A stretch of 64,000 nt of DNA from Timema cristinae (GCA_039000515.1 JBCFYV010000012.1:16634479-16698478), one strand, 5' to 3'; shown: positions 9,441 to 23,080, counted from the first letter of the stretch. The notes: generated from the letters alone by a model not told the origin. Numbers and translations: made by a program.

Positions 9441-9955
9441 TGCAATACTACCATAGATTTACGTAAACGATCTAGGGCGTGGAGAGCTAAGAGGGTGTTC
9501 GCTAGAAATTTCTGCTCTAACTCTAGTCAATTCAGGTTTATATATGTAAATAGGGGGGGGGGGGTGTCTATCAAATTGCAAGTAGGGGGTGGGAGTGTCC
9601 GGATCTTCCCACGCCCTTCAACATATGATTTCCTGATGTTGGATTATGATTCACAAGTGGCGCGCTTTTATTGATCTGTAATGTTGGCAGCTGACCCGCC
9701 ATCTCTCAGAGCTGCTCTACATTATGACCCACAGAATGTGTAGTTCTCATTCTCTCTACTAGGGTGCTCTAGTTAAATTGGAAGGTTGAGATCCAGCCAG
9801 TTTCTACAACAGTGTTTCCACACTATCGTACTATGATGGTTAGTCTTATGATTAAATTAATCCAGCTTTTGACATGTTACGGCCCTTTAGAATCCTTTAT
9901 TTCCCTCTGTTACAACTTTTTTTAATCACTAAACCCTAAAAACAATTAAAACATC
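9441..9955. other. Mixed-composition spacer with a G tract
   Basis: A run of 12 G lies at 9553-9564, followed by a G-rich segment to about 9605. Slightly less AT-rich than its surroundings. No gene or repeat family recognised. Confidence 0.35.
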
Positions 9956-9959
9956 ATTT

Positions 9960-11025
9960 TAACTTTTCATATCAAACAAGAGAAGGAAATGTAATAGTGA
10001 AAATAATCTTGAGAGTCCTTACGTTTTATGTAATCACGAAAACAAAAAGTGGGCTTTACTATGATTATATGTCTGTTTATCTATTTGTCCCTGGACACGG
10101 ATCCAAAACAATTTAATGGGCTTAGTTAAAACTTAATATTCTGATTTTATAGTTATATGCCTGGGGATTTTTCTATTTGGACTCTAGTATTTTATTTATG
10201 AGTGATTTTTTTATTTCTAACTCTTAGAATACGGCTTTAAAGCTCTTGTTTAAATTCATATGTAGGGAGTGTTTAATCTGACAGCTTACAATTTATACCT
10301 ACTTGTATTTTGGGTCGAATTTGCTTAAAGGTATTTTATTGATGAGGTGTTATCAACAGTTCTCGATATTTGAAAATGGCTCTAACAATTTTTGCTTAAA
10401 ATGTATATATTGGAAGTATTTCCCAAGACAAATCAAACTGATTTTTTTTTTTTTTTAAGTTTCACGGTTATCTTTCTGATGACAGATTTTTTTAATATTA
10501 ATATTTTAAAAACTGCTAAAAAAATTGGTTCAAAATAGTTATCTGTTGAGATTATTACATATTATTTATATTTATTTAAAAAAATCTTTAATAGTAGTAC
10601 ACTGAAGAGTGATTATATTCGATTAAAATTTTGGAAAATAGCTCTAACAATTTTGTTTAAAATTGTTTTTTACAAACCAATTTACATGCTAAATAATACT
10701 CAATGTTGAATTATATGAAAATAATTAATTCAATAGTAGTTTACATATGAAATAGTTTAGAAAATGTTTAACTAAAAAATGCTTTTAATATTGAGTTCAT
10801 AATGGTAGCTGATAATTATTTTTTATAATAAATAAGAATGTTTATTTTAAAAATAAATTAATTTGAGGAGGGTCTACAAATAGTAATTGAATTATTTAAA
10901 CAGTTTAACTTTTTGTTTAATTTTTTGTTGAGAACGGTTTATTGTGATTATGGCTAACAATATGTTATGTTTGTTTTTCTGAGGAAAGTTTACTTAAAAA
11001 AGGAAGTGGGAATTTATAAAACGAA
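9960..11025 (+). repeat. Dispersed repeat family A-rep
   Basis: The head lies at about 10000-10120 ('ctggacacggatccaaaaca'), then degenerate units with 'gaaaatggctctaacaattt' near 10371, 10508 and 10632, spaced about 130-140 bp. Confidence 0.6.
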
Positions 11026-11029
11026 CTTT

Positions 11030-11345
11030 AAGATGCGGTATAAAAATTAATTTTGGCAGCCAAGTAAAAGTATAAATCCAGCAAATCAAGTTTTAAAATT
11101 TAAGATTTATAAGTGAGAGTAACAAATGACGTGTGGGATTGGAGGTGTTAACATTTCCAAAATGGGTAAAATTATTATTTTTTCTTCGTATAAACCGGAA
11201 TTTGGTAAGCGGTTGGGCTTATAGGGACCACTCCAAAGAACTGTAAACTTCTGAATATTTTGAATTTCAAAATGAGACTCCAGTAATAGGGACAGAGAAG
11301 TATTTGGTCGGGGGTGTATAGTTAAAAAATAAAATTATTTGAGTT
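11030..11345 (+). repeat. Dispersed repeat family B-rep, short copy
   Basis: Shares with 28560-31030 the phrases 'gaccactccaaa', 'ctgaatattttgaatttcaa' and 'aatgagactccag'. About one unit long. Confidence 0.55.
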
Positions 11346-11599
11346 AAAAATTTGTCAGGAATGTAGATGGATCCCTACCTTTAAGTCACCAACAAATCAA
11401 ATAAAATCAACTTGACGCCTGGACAATATGATCGCCGTCACAAGTAGGGAGATACTGCCTTCAGCTTGACGCGAGTCACATTTTGAAATAACAAACTACA
11501 TCTTAAATACCAAGGGATTTCTGGTATTTTTGAGTTTGTTTCATATAGACGGCCCCCTTTAGAATTAAAACAGGTTTTACTTAATGTTGACTTCAGTAG

Positions 11600-11890
11600 T
11601 CTTAGAGTAAAGTGCTCTGTTCAGGACTCAATATTTGTGTGTTCAAACCCAACCAAGGTCAATTGATTTTCTTTAGTCGTTCAAAATCCGTAGCGCAACT
11701 TTCTTTGGAAGGGAAGTAAAGCCATCAGTCTTATGTTGATTGTGGCAAATAAAATAACCATGAATGATATTTGAAAATATTTTTTCGTCAAAATTGGAAG
11801 GCACTTTTGCTCTCGCTCCTAGTTATTCTCGTGTGCTGAGATGATAAGTAAGTTCAGAAAGTGCACGTTAAATATCTCAAATAAATACAT
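11600..11890 (+). mobile_element. SINE-like family C copy
   Basis: A tRNA-like head (B-box-like 'gtgttcaaacccaacc' near 11639) is followed by a body containing 'tggaagggaagtaaagcc' and a tail 'agaaagtgcacgttaaatat' ending in a 'caaataaata' run. The tail also occurs alone near 61790. Looks like a tRNA-derived SINE. Confidence 0.6.
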
Positions 11891-12240
11891 CTAATAAATA
11901 AAAGAAATTTTACTTAATATCGTGGTCAAATAGCTAGTAGCTTATAATAATATTCCTCAAAAAACATCTGAATTGAAATGTTGAAAAAAGTTAATAGCTA
12001 AAATTTGTTTCTAACTATTTAGTTTAATATATATGCTTTGAATATAAACAAAAATATTCCTTCTTAATTAGTTATAAAATATTTAATTTAAATTCATCAC
12101 ATACACAAAAGTATGAAATAAATAATAAGTATATTTTATGTTAGTGAAATTTTCGTTTCAGTTGAAAGAGTGCTTAGGGAGCTAATTTTAGTAACGATCT
12201 GGCATTTATAACGCAGTTGAAATGCTTTAATGATTTCAAA
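11891..12240. other. AT-rich sequence, nothing recognised
   Basis: No open frames or repeat matches that I can support. Confidence 0.4.
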
Positions 12241-12435
12241 GTGAGTCCTACTACTAAATAATTGGCTATTTTACTATAAACAATTTTAAGCTAAGTTTAA
12301 TTAATACCATGTCTACAGACCAATTTTCATAGGAAGTGACTTATCCGAACGCTTGTAAATAATATCCCCTTTACGTATTCACACAACAGGTCATGTGACC
12401 TGAATCTTTCACTGTTTATAGATATTACTCCCTAC
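12241..12435 (+). mobile_element. MITE family D, left-end fragment
   Basis: Carries 'cagaccaattttcatagga' and then 'acgtattcacacaacaggtc', in the same order and orientation as the left end at 37640-37760. Confidence 0.55.
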
Positions 12436-12650
12436 ATCTTTAGCCCCTCATTTTATTGCCCGTTCGAGATATTTACATATTTACTAATCACGCTAATGTT
12501 TAAAAGATGAGGGAGGTTGGATTTTTAAGAAATGTACTTTGATTTGAGTGCAGGCAGAATGGAGAACCATGTAAAATAAACCACCCTCAATACACCAGAC
12601 CTGAATTTGACAACGGATCTCCCCGTCCTAGAAATTTCAGTATATTGTAA
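12436..12650 (-). mobile_element. SINE family A, degenerate
   Basis: In plus-strand order: decayed tail 'attgcccgttcgagatat', 'actaatcacgctaatg', 'gggaggttgga', 'gagaaccat', 'ccaccctcaatacaccag', then the worn tRNA-like head with 'gatctccccgtcc'. Confidence 0.65.
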
Positions 12651-12839
12651 GAGTAACTATTAAGACCATTCTACTAATGAAGTTGGTGTATAATTAGACT
12701 ATCATTACTTATAAATAACCCCAATAATATTGTAAAATGTGGTTATTGTTGGATAACAACGTAAACATATATTTTCTACAAGTTTCTTCCTACCAGAATC
12801 CTACTTACATCGAATATGTTAAATGCAATACAATGTTGT

Positions 12840-13040
12840 TTAAGGCCTTACCATCAGGCTTGACTCTTCATTAGGGTAGGAATGAGGAAGGTTTATAGAG
12901 AACATTCTCACAAATGTTTGGGATGGGAGATAAAGAAACCATTTAGTAAACTATCGTCCTCTCTACATTCACATAGGATTCCAACAATGACCTAGTCGTC
13001 ACTGGCCGACCATAATAAATGGGCTTTACCTTGAGTCCAC
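12840..13040 (-). mobile_element. SINE family A, degenerate
   Basis: Body blocks 'aggaatgaggaaggttta' and 'aaccatttagtaaa' are followed by a decayed head ending near 13030. Confidence 0.5.
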
Positions 13041-13079
13041 TGACTTATCGATGTGGGCTATACAACTTTAAGATATTTT

Positions 13080-13205
13080 ACTCATCCTCGTAACACATTT
13101 TTTTGAAATGGGTACTACTAACCGTAATAACCTTACTAATCCCTAAAACCATTAGCGCGATTATTATAACTTATATGCCGAATGCGTACAAAGACGTGGT
13201 GCTAT
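13080..13205 (+). mobile_element. SINE family A, 3' part
   Basis: 'ctaatccctaaaaccattag' and a tail 'gacgtggtgcta' near 13193, in family A plus-strand order. Confidence 0.5.
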
Positions 13206-13209
13206 AAAG

Positions 13210-14850
13210 AAAAAGTATTTTCGTTTTCTCATTTGAAGAGACACCGAAAGTAATCGCGAAGAAAATTTATATTGAGATTAAAATTAATCTTAAGGCTATA
13301 TTAGGTGAACCCGAACCCCAAAAAAAGTGGATTTTACAATATGTATATCTGTCTGCCTGTCTATCCTTGGCCAAGGATCCCAAACGGTTTGATGGATTTT
13401 GTTCAACCTTGAAATTTAATTTTTATAGGTCCATTACCTCGAGACATTTTTTTAAATTTTGAACCTATCCTTCAAGTTAAGGTAGTTTACTAATGAGTGA
13501 ATTTTTTGAAATGAAAATTTTCTAAAAAGGCCTTACAATTCTGTCTAAGATTTACATCAATGGAGTGTATGACATGCCAAATAACACTGTATTCTTAGTT
13601 TTTGGATTAAAATTAATTAAAGATGAGTGATTTTGGAAAATTCTAATTATTTCGAAAATGGCTCTAACGATTTGGTTTAAAGTGTATAATTGGGGAGTGT
13701 TTTACATGACAAAAATACCATATACGTTTTTGGGGGGGATTTTGTTTACGTTTATTTTAATAATGACGTTTTCTATAAGCATTTCCAAAAATTATTTAAC
13801 GATCTGGTTCAAAATAGGTATCTGTTAAGATTTATAAATTACTAATAACAGACCATTTTAGATGATAAATAATACTGTGTGTGGATTTTTATAAAAATAA
13901 ATAACAAAATGGTAGTTTATTTAAGAAATAGTTTAAAAAACTCTACATCTTTAGAAAATGGTATCCATACAAAAAATAAACACTTATAAATTTAGCTTTC
14001 ATAATAATATATTTTAAATGTAGTGTCAACTAGAACACAAATACAATCTCTTATCAGCTTTTAATTTTAAATCTTATTCAAAACGAGCTATTTTTTGTGC
14101 CAATCACTATCCATACTTTAATTTTCATTGGATGGTCAGTCGACATTATTCGTGTGCGTAAAAAAAGAATATACTCGTATAATTAGTAACCGTAACAAAC
14201 TTTTTGGCTTATGTGGTTTCATTTGAAACATTAAACTTTAATCCTTTAAAACTACATTTTTTCTTCTTTCTCGTGACCCCAAGGAGAGATAAAGTATTTT
14301 AATCGTAAAAAAAAACAACAGAATTCTAGGTTTTAATGAATGTCGACACAACAAAATACCACGAACTCAAAAATAATGGACGCAATACATATATCTCTTC
14401 ATTAGCCTTAAGCAGAAACCATTTTCATATTAGGATGAAACCTGGTATTTAGGGCTTTCAGAAGGTTTCCCTCAAGGATCTTTTTTTATAATTATCAATC
14501 CAACCCTAAAAATAAGGATAGTTAACTCAAGGGTAAAAATAGAAAAAATAATTTTCTTGAAATTGGCTCTCACAATTTTTACTAAAATGGTGGTATCCAG
14601 GCATTGTTTAACATTATAAACAAAATTGTGTATCTCATTTTTCTGGGAAAGTAACTTATAAAATAACTTACACAAGTAGCAATATATAATTTTGATATAT
14701 TTCTGTAACTTTTTGACTTTCGAAAAAACTTATCATTGCTGTAGGACTATTAAAGATAAAAAAAAACTTTATAGTTAAAATATTTTTTATAAAACCAATA
14801 GTTTCTAAGTTATAAGCAAATATATTTTTCAACTAGATGTTCGAGAAATG
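13210..14850 (+). repeat. Dispersed repeat family A-rep, two copies
   Basis: The first copy is about 13210-14010: head with 'ccttggccaaggatcc' near 13364, units with 'gaaaatggctctaacgattt' near 13657. The second is about 14290-14850 and ends with 'taaaaccaatagtttctaag' near 14790. The second serves as the unoccupied reference for the MITE at 27270-27745. Confidence 0.6.
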
Positions 14851-14859
14851 GGAAGCTGA

Positions 14860-15400
14860 AAATTGACTTAACTCCCAGGCGCCAACTGCGGGAGTGCTTT
14901 GAATACTAAGCATTCCCAATATTTCAGCCCTTTTAAAACCTTGATATTACGGCGCTAGTTCTATCTCGGATCTAGGGTTGCGCTGCCAACAGTGTTTAAT
15001 AGCGTTGCAAATGGCAGATGCTGTCATTTGATATGTAAGCAACCGTGATTAAGTTGGTAGCACCTATCACTTGCAAATGACAGCTTGGCATTTGTCAACA
15101 TGTTTCCATTATGGTTTGGCTAGTGATAGTACCCTAATAAAGTATGTATTATTTTTTATGTTATGCATGTTTATTTTATTTTATTAAATTTATTTTTATT
15201 TAATTTTGCTAAATATACATTGAGACTAACAAACTTCACCTTAATTATGGCCATTTTTAAATACGTCATTTGAAAATTTGAAAATGTGTAACCACCTCAC
15301 CCCTTTTTAACAGCGCACCCCCAATTTTTTTTTAACAAGTTGGCACCTATGGAACTTATTTACCCTAAATATTAAAATGAACGATTTTGGGGTTACTGGG
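14860..15400. other. Spacer with an inverted repeat
   Basis: Less AT-rich. An 11-bp inverted repeat (gctgtcatttg at 15023-15033, caaatgacagc at about 15077-15087) sits in a small palindromic arrangement. No gene recognised. Confidence 0.35.
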
Positions 15401-16890
15401 TACCTTTTACATTTAGAAAACTGAGGCATTTTAACAAAATAGATTTATTTGTAAACAATAAACAAATTTAGGAAATACAAATTTTACATGAATATAGGAA
15501 TTTTAGCGTGTATTAAATTTCTTCCAAAAAACAATTAGACTTGAGAGATTGCTTGTGGCTACCAGGGCAGTACAGTCGCCAGGCCACATATAGAAGCATT
15601 TCTAAAAGGAGAGTAATTGGACAATTAGTCAAAGAATAGTGAAAATCACATTTAGAAGATAACATTTATACAGTCTTGCCTGGTATCGTTAAACATTTAA
15701 GGAATCCATAAAACAAGATGGATACTTCTCTGATAAATCCAGCTAATTGATAGCTAAGAAACAGGCGGCATTAAAGTACTACGGCCGGTCACTTTCCCCT
15801 ACGGTACTGCCAGAGCATTCAATAGTACATTAGTATCTATTAAGACCAATACAAACTTAGAAGCCTAATTACAGGAAAAAATAAAATAGTATTATTTGCG
15901 TGGACCCCACTATGACACTAGTGTAATTTCCCCGGTTTGCGCACCCAAGCTAATACTCTCCAAGAAGAGTGACTATAACACCAAACATTTAACTGAACTG
16001 CATAAGGCAAAAGTAAAATAGACATCCTGGTGGTAACCATCAATAACAAAGAACTAATGTTCATGACGTTTAGGACGTCATGATTAATTTCACTCCAAGA
16101 TTATAGGAACTTGTGACTTAGTGTAAACCCATACTTGAAAAAGGGTCACTTTCTAAGCCAGAGGCTTTAACGTTAGGACAGTGTCTAAGGACACATAAAT
16201 TAACCAAAAAAACTTCCATGTTGAAGTTAATTACGTATTTAACCAATAACAAAATATTCCATTTGACATATTTCAAAACAAAGGCTTCTCCCTAAATATT
16301 AAAATAAACTTTCCTTCAAGAAATGTTTTAAATTTAAACTTCTCTAAACTATACTAGAAAATCAAGTCGTAGGGACTTGGTGACGACGGTGGATACAAAT
16401 ACCCCAGCTACGTCGTCGAGTTAGCGGCGGGTTGGATCGGGTGATCCATCATCCTCTCGATACTGCTACGGTGGCGAATCCGACGTCCCAGACTCCATGT
16501 TCCCTCACTTTGCTAACGGGCAGAGTTTCCTTATCGACTCTTTGCTGTGTAGAAGCGCTCTGTACTTTGATACCGCTGCTGACCTATATATACCCTCAAC
16601 CTGGCTCGGACATGAAGAAAAGGGAAGGGGAATAAATTACGAAACACAGGCAGCAACAAGGAAAGAATAAAATTGGAGAACAGGGAATTAAGAGAATCTA
16701 GTTATGAGTTCCTCTGACTGACCGCCAGCGTCGCTAGGTGTGCGGCAGGTCTGCGCGTCGACTCTCAACTTCAGAACTTCTCTCCACTTGAACTAGTCGC
16801 GATACTCGTGAGTCGGCCATGATAGACAATTCTGTGGTTTCAAAAATGAGATAGTGATATCTGTAGACATCTTGCTGAGGTGAGTTACTG
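15400..16890 (+). repeat. Unclassified family E, copy 1
   Basis: A mosaic ending in a GC-richer part (16365-16860). That part contains a TATA-like 'ctatatatacc' near 16582, then a purine-rich 'gaagaaaagggaagggga', and near 16877 a strong splice-donor-like 'gaggtgagtt'. The purine tract and the following text resemble 47455-47530, so 46200-47835 appears to be another copy. Could be LTR-retroelement sequence or a promoter plus first exon. I cannot decide between them. Confidence 0.3.
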
Positions 16891-17560
16891 CACAAGTATC
16901 TTATATTAAAATGTATCTGTATTAATTTACTTATTTAATATCCACTATTATTTTACATGAGAAATAGCGATATGGAAGTATTTTTTCTATTATCTTGTGC
17001 ACGGCGTGGTCAACGTACATAAGTACTATATCTGACATCATCTCATAGCAAAGGCTATGTATTCACGTATCTTATTCATAAATAAAATAATATTAGTCCT
17101 CTTCTTCGATATTTAGTACAGTAATTACCAAAATACCATATTTTTTTTGACCAACCAGGTGTTTGAATGTAGGACGATACGTAACTTTAGAAGATCAGAA
17201 AATATAAACTTAGAGGTAGTTTATATTAAATATGTCGATATAATTTCTATCTTACACAAAAACACCGAAATATTGAATTTTTACTTGTAGCTGTTCAATC
17301 CATCTGACTGACACGCTACAAAGAAAAGTATTTACTTCAGAAATTCCAAAATGTTAGACCTGTATATGGAGAAAGGCTCTCAAAATTTACCAAAATATTA
17401 TAAAATCTTATATAAAAATGTTCTAAGCTTGTAACCGTGCATGTGAAACTATACCATAAGCCTCTGGGCTAATTTTACAGGAAGACAAAAAAACAAATTG
17501 TAAGTGTAAAATATAGATTTTTTTTGATTTGAGCCCAATCTTTTAGGAGAATTACTACTA
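16891..17560. other. AT-rich sequence, nothing recognised
   Basis: No supported feature. Confidence 0.4.
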
Positions 17561-18260
17561 CTAATTTTACGTTCTAGTACGCTAAAGCCGGCAATGGCTG
17601 GAACAGTACCCTTGGACATCAAGGCCCAGGGCAGTTTCTAGGATGGTACCTAAAAACCTCCAATCTCACACCCCTAAGGGTTAGATGATCCGGTTCAGGC
17701 CGGATAACCGGGGAGGCGAGAATTAACTCCCCCTCCCCCCCCCCCCCCCAAACAGTATACATTGGTATGACCCGCACCAGGGACTCTTGTCTTCCACAGA
17801 AGTGACCTTGTGATCTCCACTCTTTCCCGTGTGTATGGGAATGGGACTACGCCCATTGCGCGCGGGAAAGTAGTTCCACACCACTCGTACGTACTAGTGG
17901 AGGCACCCACGATCTAGCCGATGCACTACTAACTGTTCAGGATAGCATCGGAGTTTTAAAACGGCTTACCGCACGACCGATGAGGCACGGTCCCACAGAC
18001 CCAGAACCCCATGGTCCTGAGGCCAGAAGGCCCAGAACCCCACCTGTCTGCCAACGCCATCACTCGTCGGCGATTGAACTCACTTCCCCACATGTTCCAT
18101 CCCATTTCTGGGCCGCAGCCACAAGCCCACCCCAATAATGAAAGTAGTCAAACGGGGCCATACAAGTTCGCAGGGCCACACCCGAGATCTTGTAGGTAGC
18201 CGATGCAAGCATCAGTTTCTCTGGCGTGAGATAACTCTTTATCAACATTCTACTGTGTCA
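17560..18260. other. GC-rich island with a C15 tract
   Basis: Markedly GC-richer than its surroundings, with 15 consecutive C at 17735-17749 and dense short repeats ('ggcccagaacccca', 'ccggataaccgggg'). Short frames on both strands have no family resemblance. The texture resembles a retroelement untranslated region, but no reverse transcriptase is adjacent. Class unknown. Confidence 0.35.
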
Positions 18261-19215
18261 AGAACTCGCATAACTTCACGTGAAATACCTCTGTATAGGA
18301 AACGAAACCATAACTTAAGTCACCGTGGTAATTTCCTATAGCCACTTACGGTTTTGTTATGTAAACTAATGCATTCAAAATTCCGTAAGAAGATAATTGA
18401 TTGAACTTAATGGCTCTGACTCTTATGTCACTTTTTTCGGAATTTTATCTTCTATTTCCCACTTACGGTATGGTTTATCATGCGCATTCATGGTTCTGTA
18501 ATTGATGATAGCAAAAAATAATTTTGTATAGAGAAGAAAATATAAATGAATGAAAATCAAAACAAAAGACAATCGAAAAGGAGAAAATTTAGTGAAGTGG
18601 TAACCTAGTTAATAATCGAAGACAAATCTAACGCCTAAATAGTGCCAACAGAAAAATTAAAATAAAAAACATCTGCTGATTGACATAGTTTGAGAACCAT
18701 TATGCTCTTTGTTGAGCCATGATTTATATTTCATTTATATTCATTGGTAGATACAATGTATTAAGGTAAACACATATTTGACATTTCGTCATAAAACAAA
18801 CTTGAATTTTAGCTTAAAAATTCTCAATAAATAAATTTAGCCATAAAAAATAGTTTTATAACGACTGGAAAATTCACACAAACTATTTTTTTTTATGCAT
18901 TATGTAAGACGTTTATTATAAAAGCAACTTTCAGTAAGAAAACTTTTTTTTACATGCAAACCATTAAAAAGTATAATTTCTATAGGCCTACAAAATGGCT
19001 TACGTCAAATATGTACATTGCTTATAATTCAAATACTATTTAATTGCATAATACCATAGTAGACCTTATTTACAATATCGACCTGAATATAAGTCACGCC
19101 CCAGATTTACGAAAACTTTCAAAGGAAAAAAATATATATTTCTGAAAATGAATTATTTAGCTTCCTAATGTACTGTACATATTAATGATATCCTACATTT
19201 TTTATTATAGATAAG
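18261..19215. other. AT-rich sequence with a local duplication
   Basis: A degenerate tandem duplication is visible: 'cacttacggttttgttatgt' near 18342 recurs as 'cacttacggtatggtttatc' near 18461, with similar downstream text. Nothing else recognised. Confidence 0.35.
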
Positions 19216-19255
19216 TTTTTTTAGCACCGCGTCTTACTACCCGTTCGTGTTATAT
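19216..19255 (-). mobile_element. SINE tail fragment
   Basis: Only the shared A/B tail is present (agcaccgcgtcttactaccc, then gttcgtgttata). Confidence 0.65.
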
Positions 19256-20069
19256 GTCTATAACTGAGTCTTAATCATAGCTAAGCGATAAGTTTTAAAT
19301 CATGATATACAATTTCATTCCGATTTCAAAAGTGAGGTAGGTAAGCTATTAAAACACTACCTTTTCTTCAGAACTGTCTAAAATTACTCCCAGTATTTTT
19401 TCATTTTAATATAAACTAAAGTTGAACTCTATTATTCATACTTTAATAGCAAAATAACTAAAATATATAATGAGAGTATTTATTCAAATAACTAATAAAC
19501 TGCAGTCAAAACTCTTTAGTCTAAAACAATGTGTTAAAATTAATAGGTACAAGCAGCTATAAAAGGTTTAGCTATATTATTTTTCAGCTATTTTGTCTTG
19601 AATTAAAATTTTTATTATTGGAGTCAAGGTTCATCTATTTAAAAAAAAGAGTTTGATGAACCAGCGCCGACAAGTATTATGTAAAGCACATGTAAAAGTC
19701 ACCATTGTTTAAATTGTGCTGGCACACAAGTAAACTTGTCAAAACTTGTAAGCGCTGACAAGCAAAGAAGAATGTTTGAAACATTTATTTCCGGCGCCTC
19801 GTAAAGCTTGCAGGTGCCCTCAAGGTAAATGTGAGCGTGAATAATTTTTCTTTTATTAAAACATAACATTTTTAGAATGAATGTCAAAAACCATTGAGTA
19901 AATATCAAGTTCACATAGTTAAGCCATATTTTCTAGAGTGAGTGTCGAAATAAATAATTTAGTAATTTTAACTCAACATTAAATAATTTAAGCATGTATT
20001 TTATAATATCTTTAGATATATTAATTTTAATGTAGTAAGAAGGAGAAATATAATAATTATAATATAAGG
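19256..20069. other. AT-rich sequence, nothing recognised
   Basis: No supported feature. Confidence 0.4.
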
Positions 20070-22200
20070 AACGTACTTTGATAATTAGAATAATTAGTAC
20101 AACTTATTTAGTCAAATAGAACAATATAAATAAAAAATCATAACATAAAAATCATAACATAAAAATAATTTATTAAAGATAAAACTGTTATATCATGAAT
20201 TTAATCAATTAAACCATGAATAATAACATTTATAAAAAATGGGTGTGTGTACTTATGAACGCGCGTGAGAAGTTATACTTCTTTGGCATCATTAAAAAAT
20301 AAAAAATAATTTAATAATATTTAGTATTAATTATGTTAAATAATAATATTTTAATTTATATCAATAAATAATACACACGGATAGTTAACCTCAATTATAT
20401 TGGAGCACTTGAAAAAGTCTATAAGCACAATTTTTTTCACTAATATTTACGAATAGTAAATAATATTAATCAAAATATTCAATTTAAATGACTATTGGGC
20501 CTGGATTTACCAAAGGGAGCAAATAGTTGCGCCAGCGCAAGTTTGAAATATGTTCCAAATCCCTATTCACTAAAAGGAGCAGGCGCAATTTGAGAGCAAA
20601 GTTGCGACTTTTATTTGCCACCACTCAAGAGTAGGCGCAACTATTAAATCATGATTGTCACTTCAATAAATTTAAATGGCGGCATATTATTGTATTGGCT
20701 TAAAATACAATTAGTTACATAACTGTACTCCAATTAATAATGAATTAATTAAAATAACAAATTGTATGTCAAGCACAAAATTTGTTTCAATTTAGACAGT
20801 GGTAACAAAACAATTACTTACCTTTTATTGTTGGATTTTTACATTCAAACAACGCAATGGCATTTCTTGCAGTATTACAAAACAAAACTACGAACTGTGT
20901 AATCTTCGTCTAGATCCAAAGAGGTTTGTATTCCTCCAAGTCCAAAGACACCTCGTCACTAAATATGGCAGTTAGTATAACTTTAAAATAAGTTTTAAAG
21001 TTTCTATAAACATTAATGTTTTATTAATGGAACTTAAACTTTAAACTAATAATATAAATAAATACAAAAAAATATTTTAATTTATATCAATAAATAATAC
21101 ATACGGATAGTTAACCTCAATTATATTGTAGCACTTGAAAAGGTCTATAAGCACAAATTTTTTCACTAATATTTACGATAGTAAATAATATTAATCAAAA
21201 TATTCAATTTAAATCACTACTGAATATAATTTATTAGCACATATATAATTCGCACTTGTATGAAACTAAAACACGTGTTGTGAATGTAGAAACTAGAAAC
21301 ATGTGGATAAATATTATATTTATGAAAACAGTGATCAGAGGCGACGAGCGTACCAACATGCGCGACTAACAGAGGTTCTATTTCTATTTTGTTGGTAGCT
21401 TTTTTTTTTCGAGACTTAATGAGCGGTTTAACTTCAACCTGTTACTTTTGTGTTACAGTGATGCGCGCGCATCTTAAAATTTCACTCTCATCATTTTTTC
21501 ATAACGCGCCTAAAGAAGTATAACTTCAAAAATCCTCATGGAGATTGTTAAAGACCTACTTTGATAGATCAGCATTAGATTAATTAGTACAACTTCTTTA
21601 TCAAATAGAGAAATATAAATTAAGAATCATAACAAGAAAATGAATTGTTCAAAGTGAAAACTATTATACAGATAAATTAAACAATTACACCTTTTATAAT
21701 AACATTAATAAAAAGTCATCATAGAGATTGTTGAAGATCAAACATTACTTTCCATAAACAGGTAAATACGTAATCACTGTGAACCAATGTTAAGCAGTAG
21801 CAGAAAAAATATTAAATAAAAAATGTAAAGTGGCAAACTGAATAGATTAAAGCAATTAGTACAAGCATTTAGTACAAATTAAAATTAACAATGAACCTAT
21901 CAATCGAATAATGAATTATTTTATAAATAGCCTAAATTGTTTCAAAAGATATTTAAAAATATGATTGATAGAAAGTTACTAATAAGTTGAATTAATTAAT
22001 CTAATTAGTGTTTTATCAGATTACGTTCCTTATATTGTAAATATCTTTAGATTTTTTCTGTTTAGATTGTATAATTTTTAAAGTCCTTGTTTATGTATTT
22101 TATAATATCTTTATGGATAATTTAATTATTTTTCTGTTTGAATACTATAATTTTTAAAGTCCTTCTTTATTAAAGAAAAATATTCAATTTTATAAATGTG
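20070..22200. repeat. Modular cluster of direct repeats
   Basis: About 155 bp at 20342-20497 recurs nearly unchanged at 21067-21215 (offset about 724). A second module at 20070-20235 ('ttagtacaactt.ttta.tc', 'aatataaat') recurs at 21545-21715 and weakly at 21830-21950. A third, 'tataatttttaaagtccttc', is duplicated at about 22069 and 22148. A 'gaagttatacttctttggc' block near 20270 has an inverted partner near 21515. Between the 155-bp copies lies an unrelated 570-bp segment starting 'gggcctggatttacc'. Probably nested non-autonomous elements. Confidence 0.5.
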
Positions 22201-22869
22201 AGAAGTAATTACTAAGTAGGCAAAATTTTCACCTATCAGGTGAATCTACAGCTTTGGTAAAAATTCACCATAAAAGTAATTACTGGCACAATAACTTTTA
22301 CTTTAGTCAAAGTTCAATGAACTTAATAAAAATTTCTACTTCAACTTTTTTAAATATTTTTTTTAACTTTGCTAAAATAGACCAAGGCTAAAAGATCGTT
22401 TCTTATCCATTTTTATCTGAGGGAAAATTATTCTTCCAATCTTCTCCAACAACGATTAATTTCATGCACTCCTAATCTCTTTCTACAAAAAATATTTATT
22501 ACGGTATCTTCGAACAAAAACAGTTCATTACCTGAAGAAAACGTGTTTTTTCTTCATGGGATGTTAACTGCAAATTTAACTTATTTCCAGCGTTATACAT
22601 TGCCACCCATATAGGCTTAAAAGCACCTGAAACAAACGCTGGAAAGTGCAAGTAACAAGCGTTTTCTCTTAGGATGTAATTATGGGCCGCACTACAAACG
22701 TATCTCGGCTTATAAAACAAGAATATAGTTTTAAATTACGGGTCTATTTTGTGAACTCCAAAATATGTAATAATTTGTGCACCCAGTTTCCTGCTATACA
22801 CATGGGTTGGGTTCTGTCTTACGTCAAACATATAGGTTATTTTAATTTATCTATAACAGTACTTAGGAT
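22201..22869. other. AT-rich sequence, nothing recognised
   Basis: No supported feature. Confidence 0.4.
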
Positions 22870-23080
22870 TAAAGAAAGGGATAAATTGAGGAAATGTTTC
22901 TTCACTAGGTTTAAGAAAAGTATGATTTAAGGAAATGTGTCTTCACTTGCGTGCAGAGAGAGTGTGAAACCTTTTTTTATGAGTCAAATAGTCAGTACAC
23001 CTGGCAGGTATTCGAAGCCTGAAACCAACGTCACTGGCAAATAGGGCTAAGTGCCTATGTGCACCAGTTTGTTACTACAG
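22870..23080 (-). mobile_element. SINE family A, degenerate
   Basis: Body and head blocks 'cttcacttgcgtgcagagag', 'cagtacacctggcaggtatt', 'cgaagcc' run in minus-strand family A order. The 5' head is worn. Confidence 0.5.

Noticed and set aside
17695..18341. Cluster of short frames in the GC-rich island
   Set aside because: Several overlapping frames on both strands are expected from high GC content; none has recognisable motifs.
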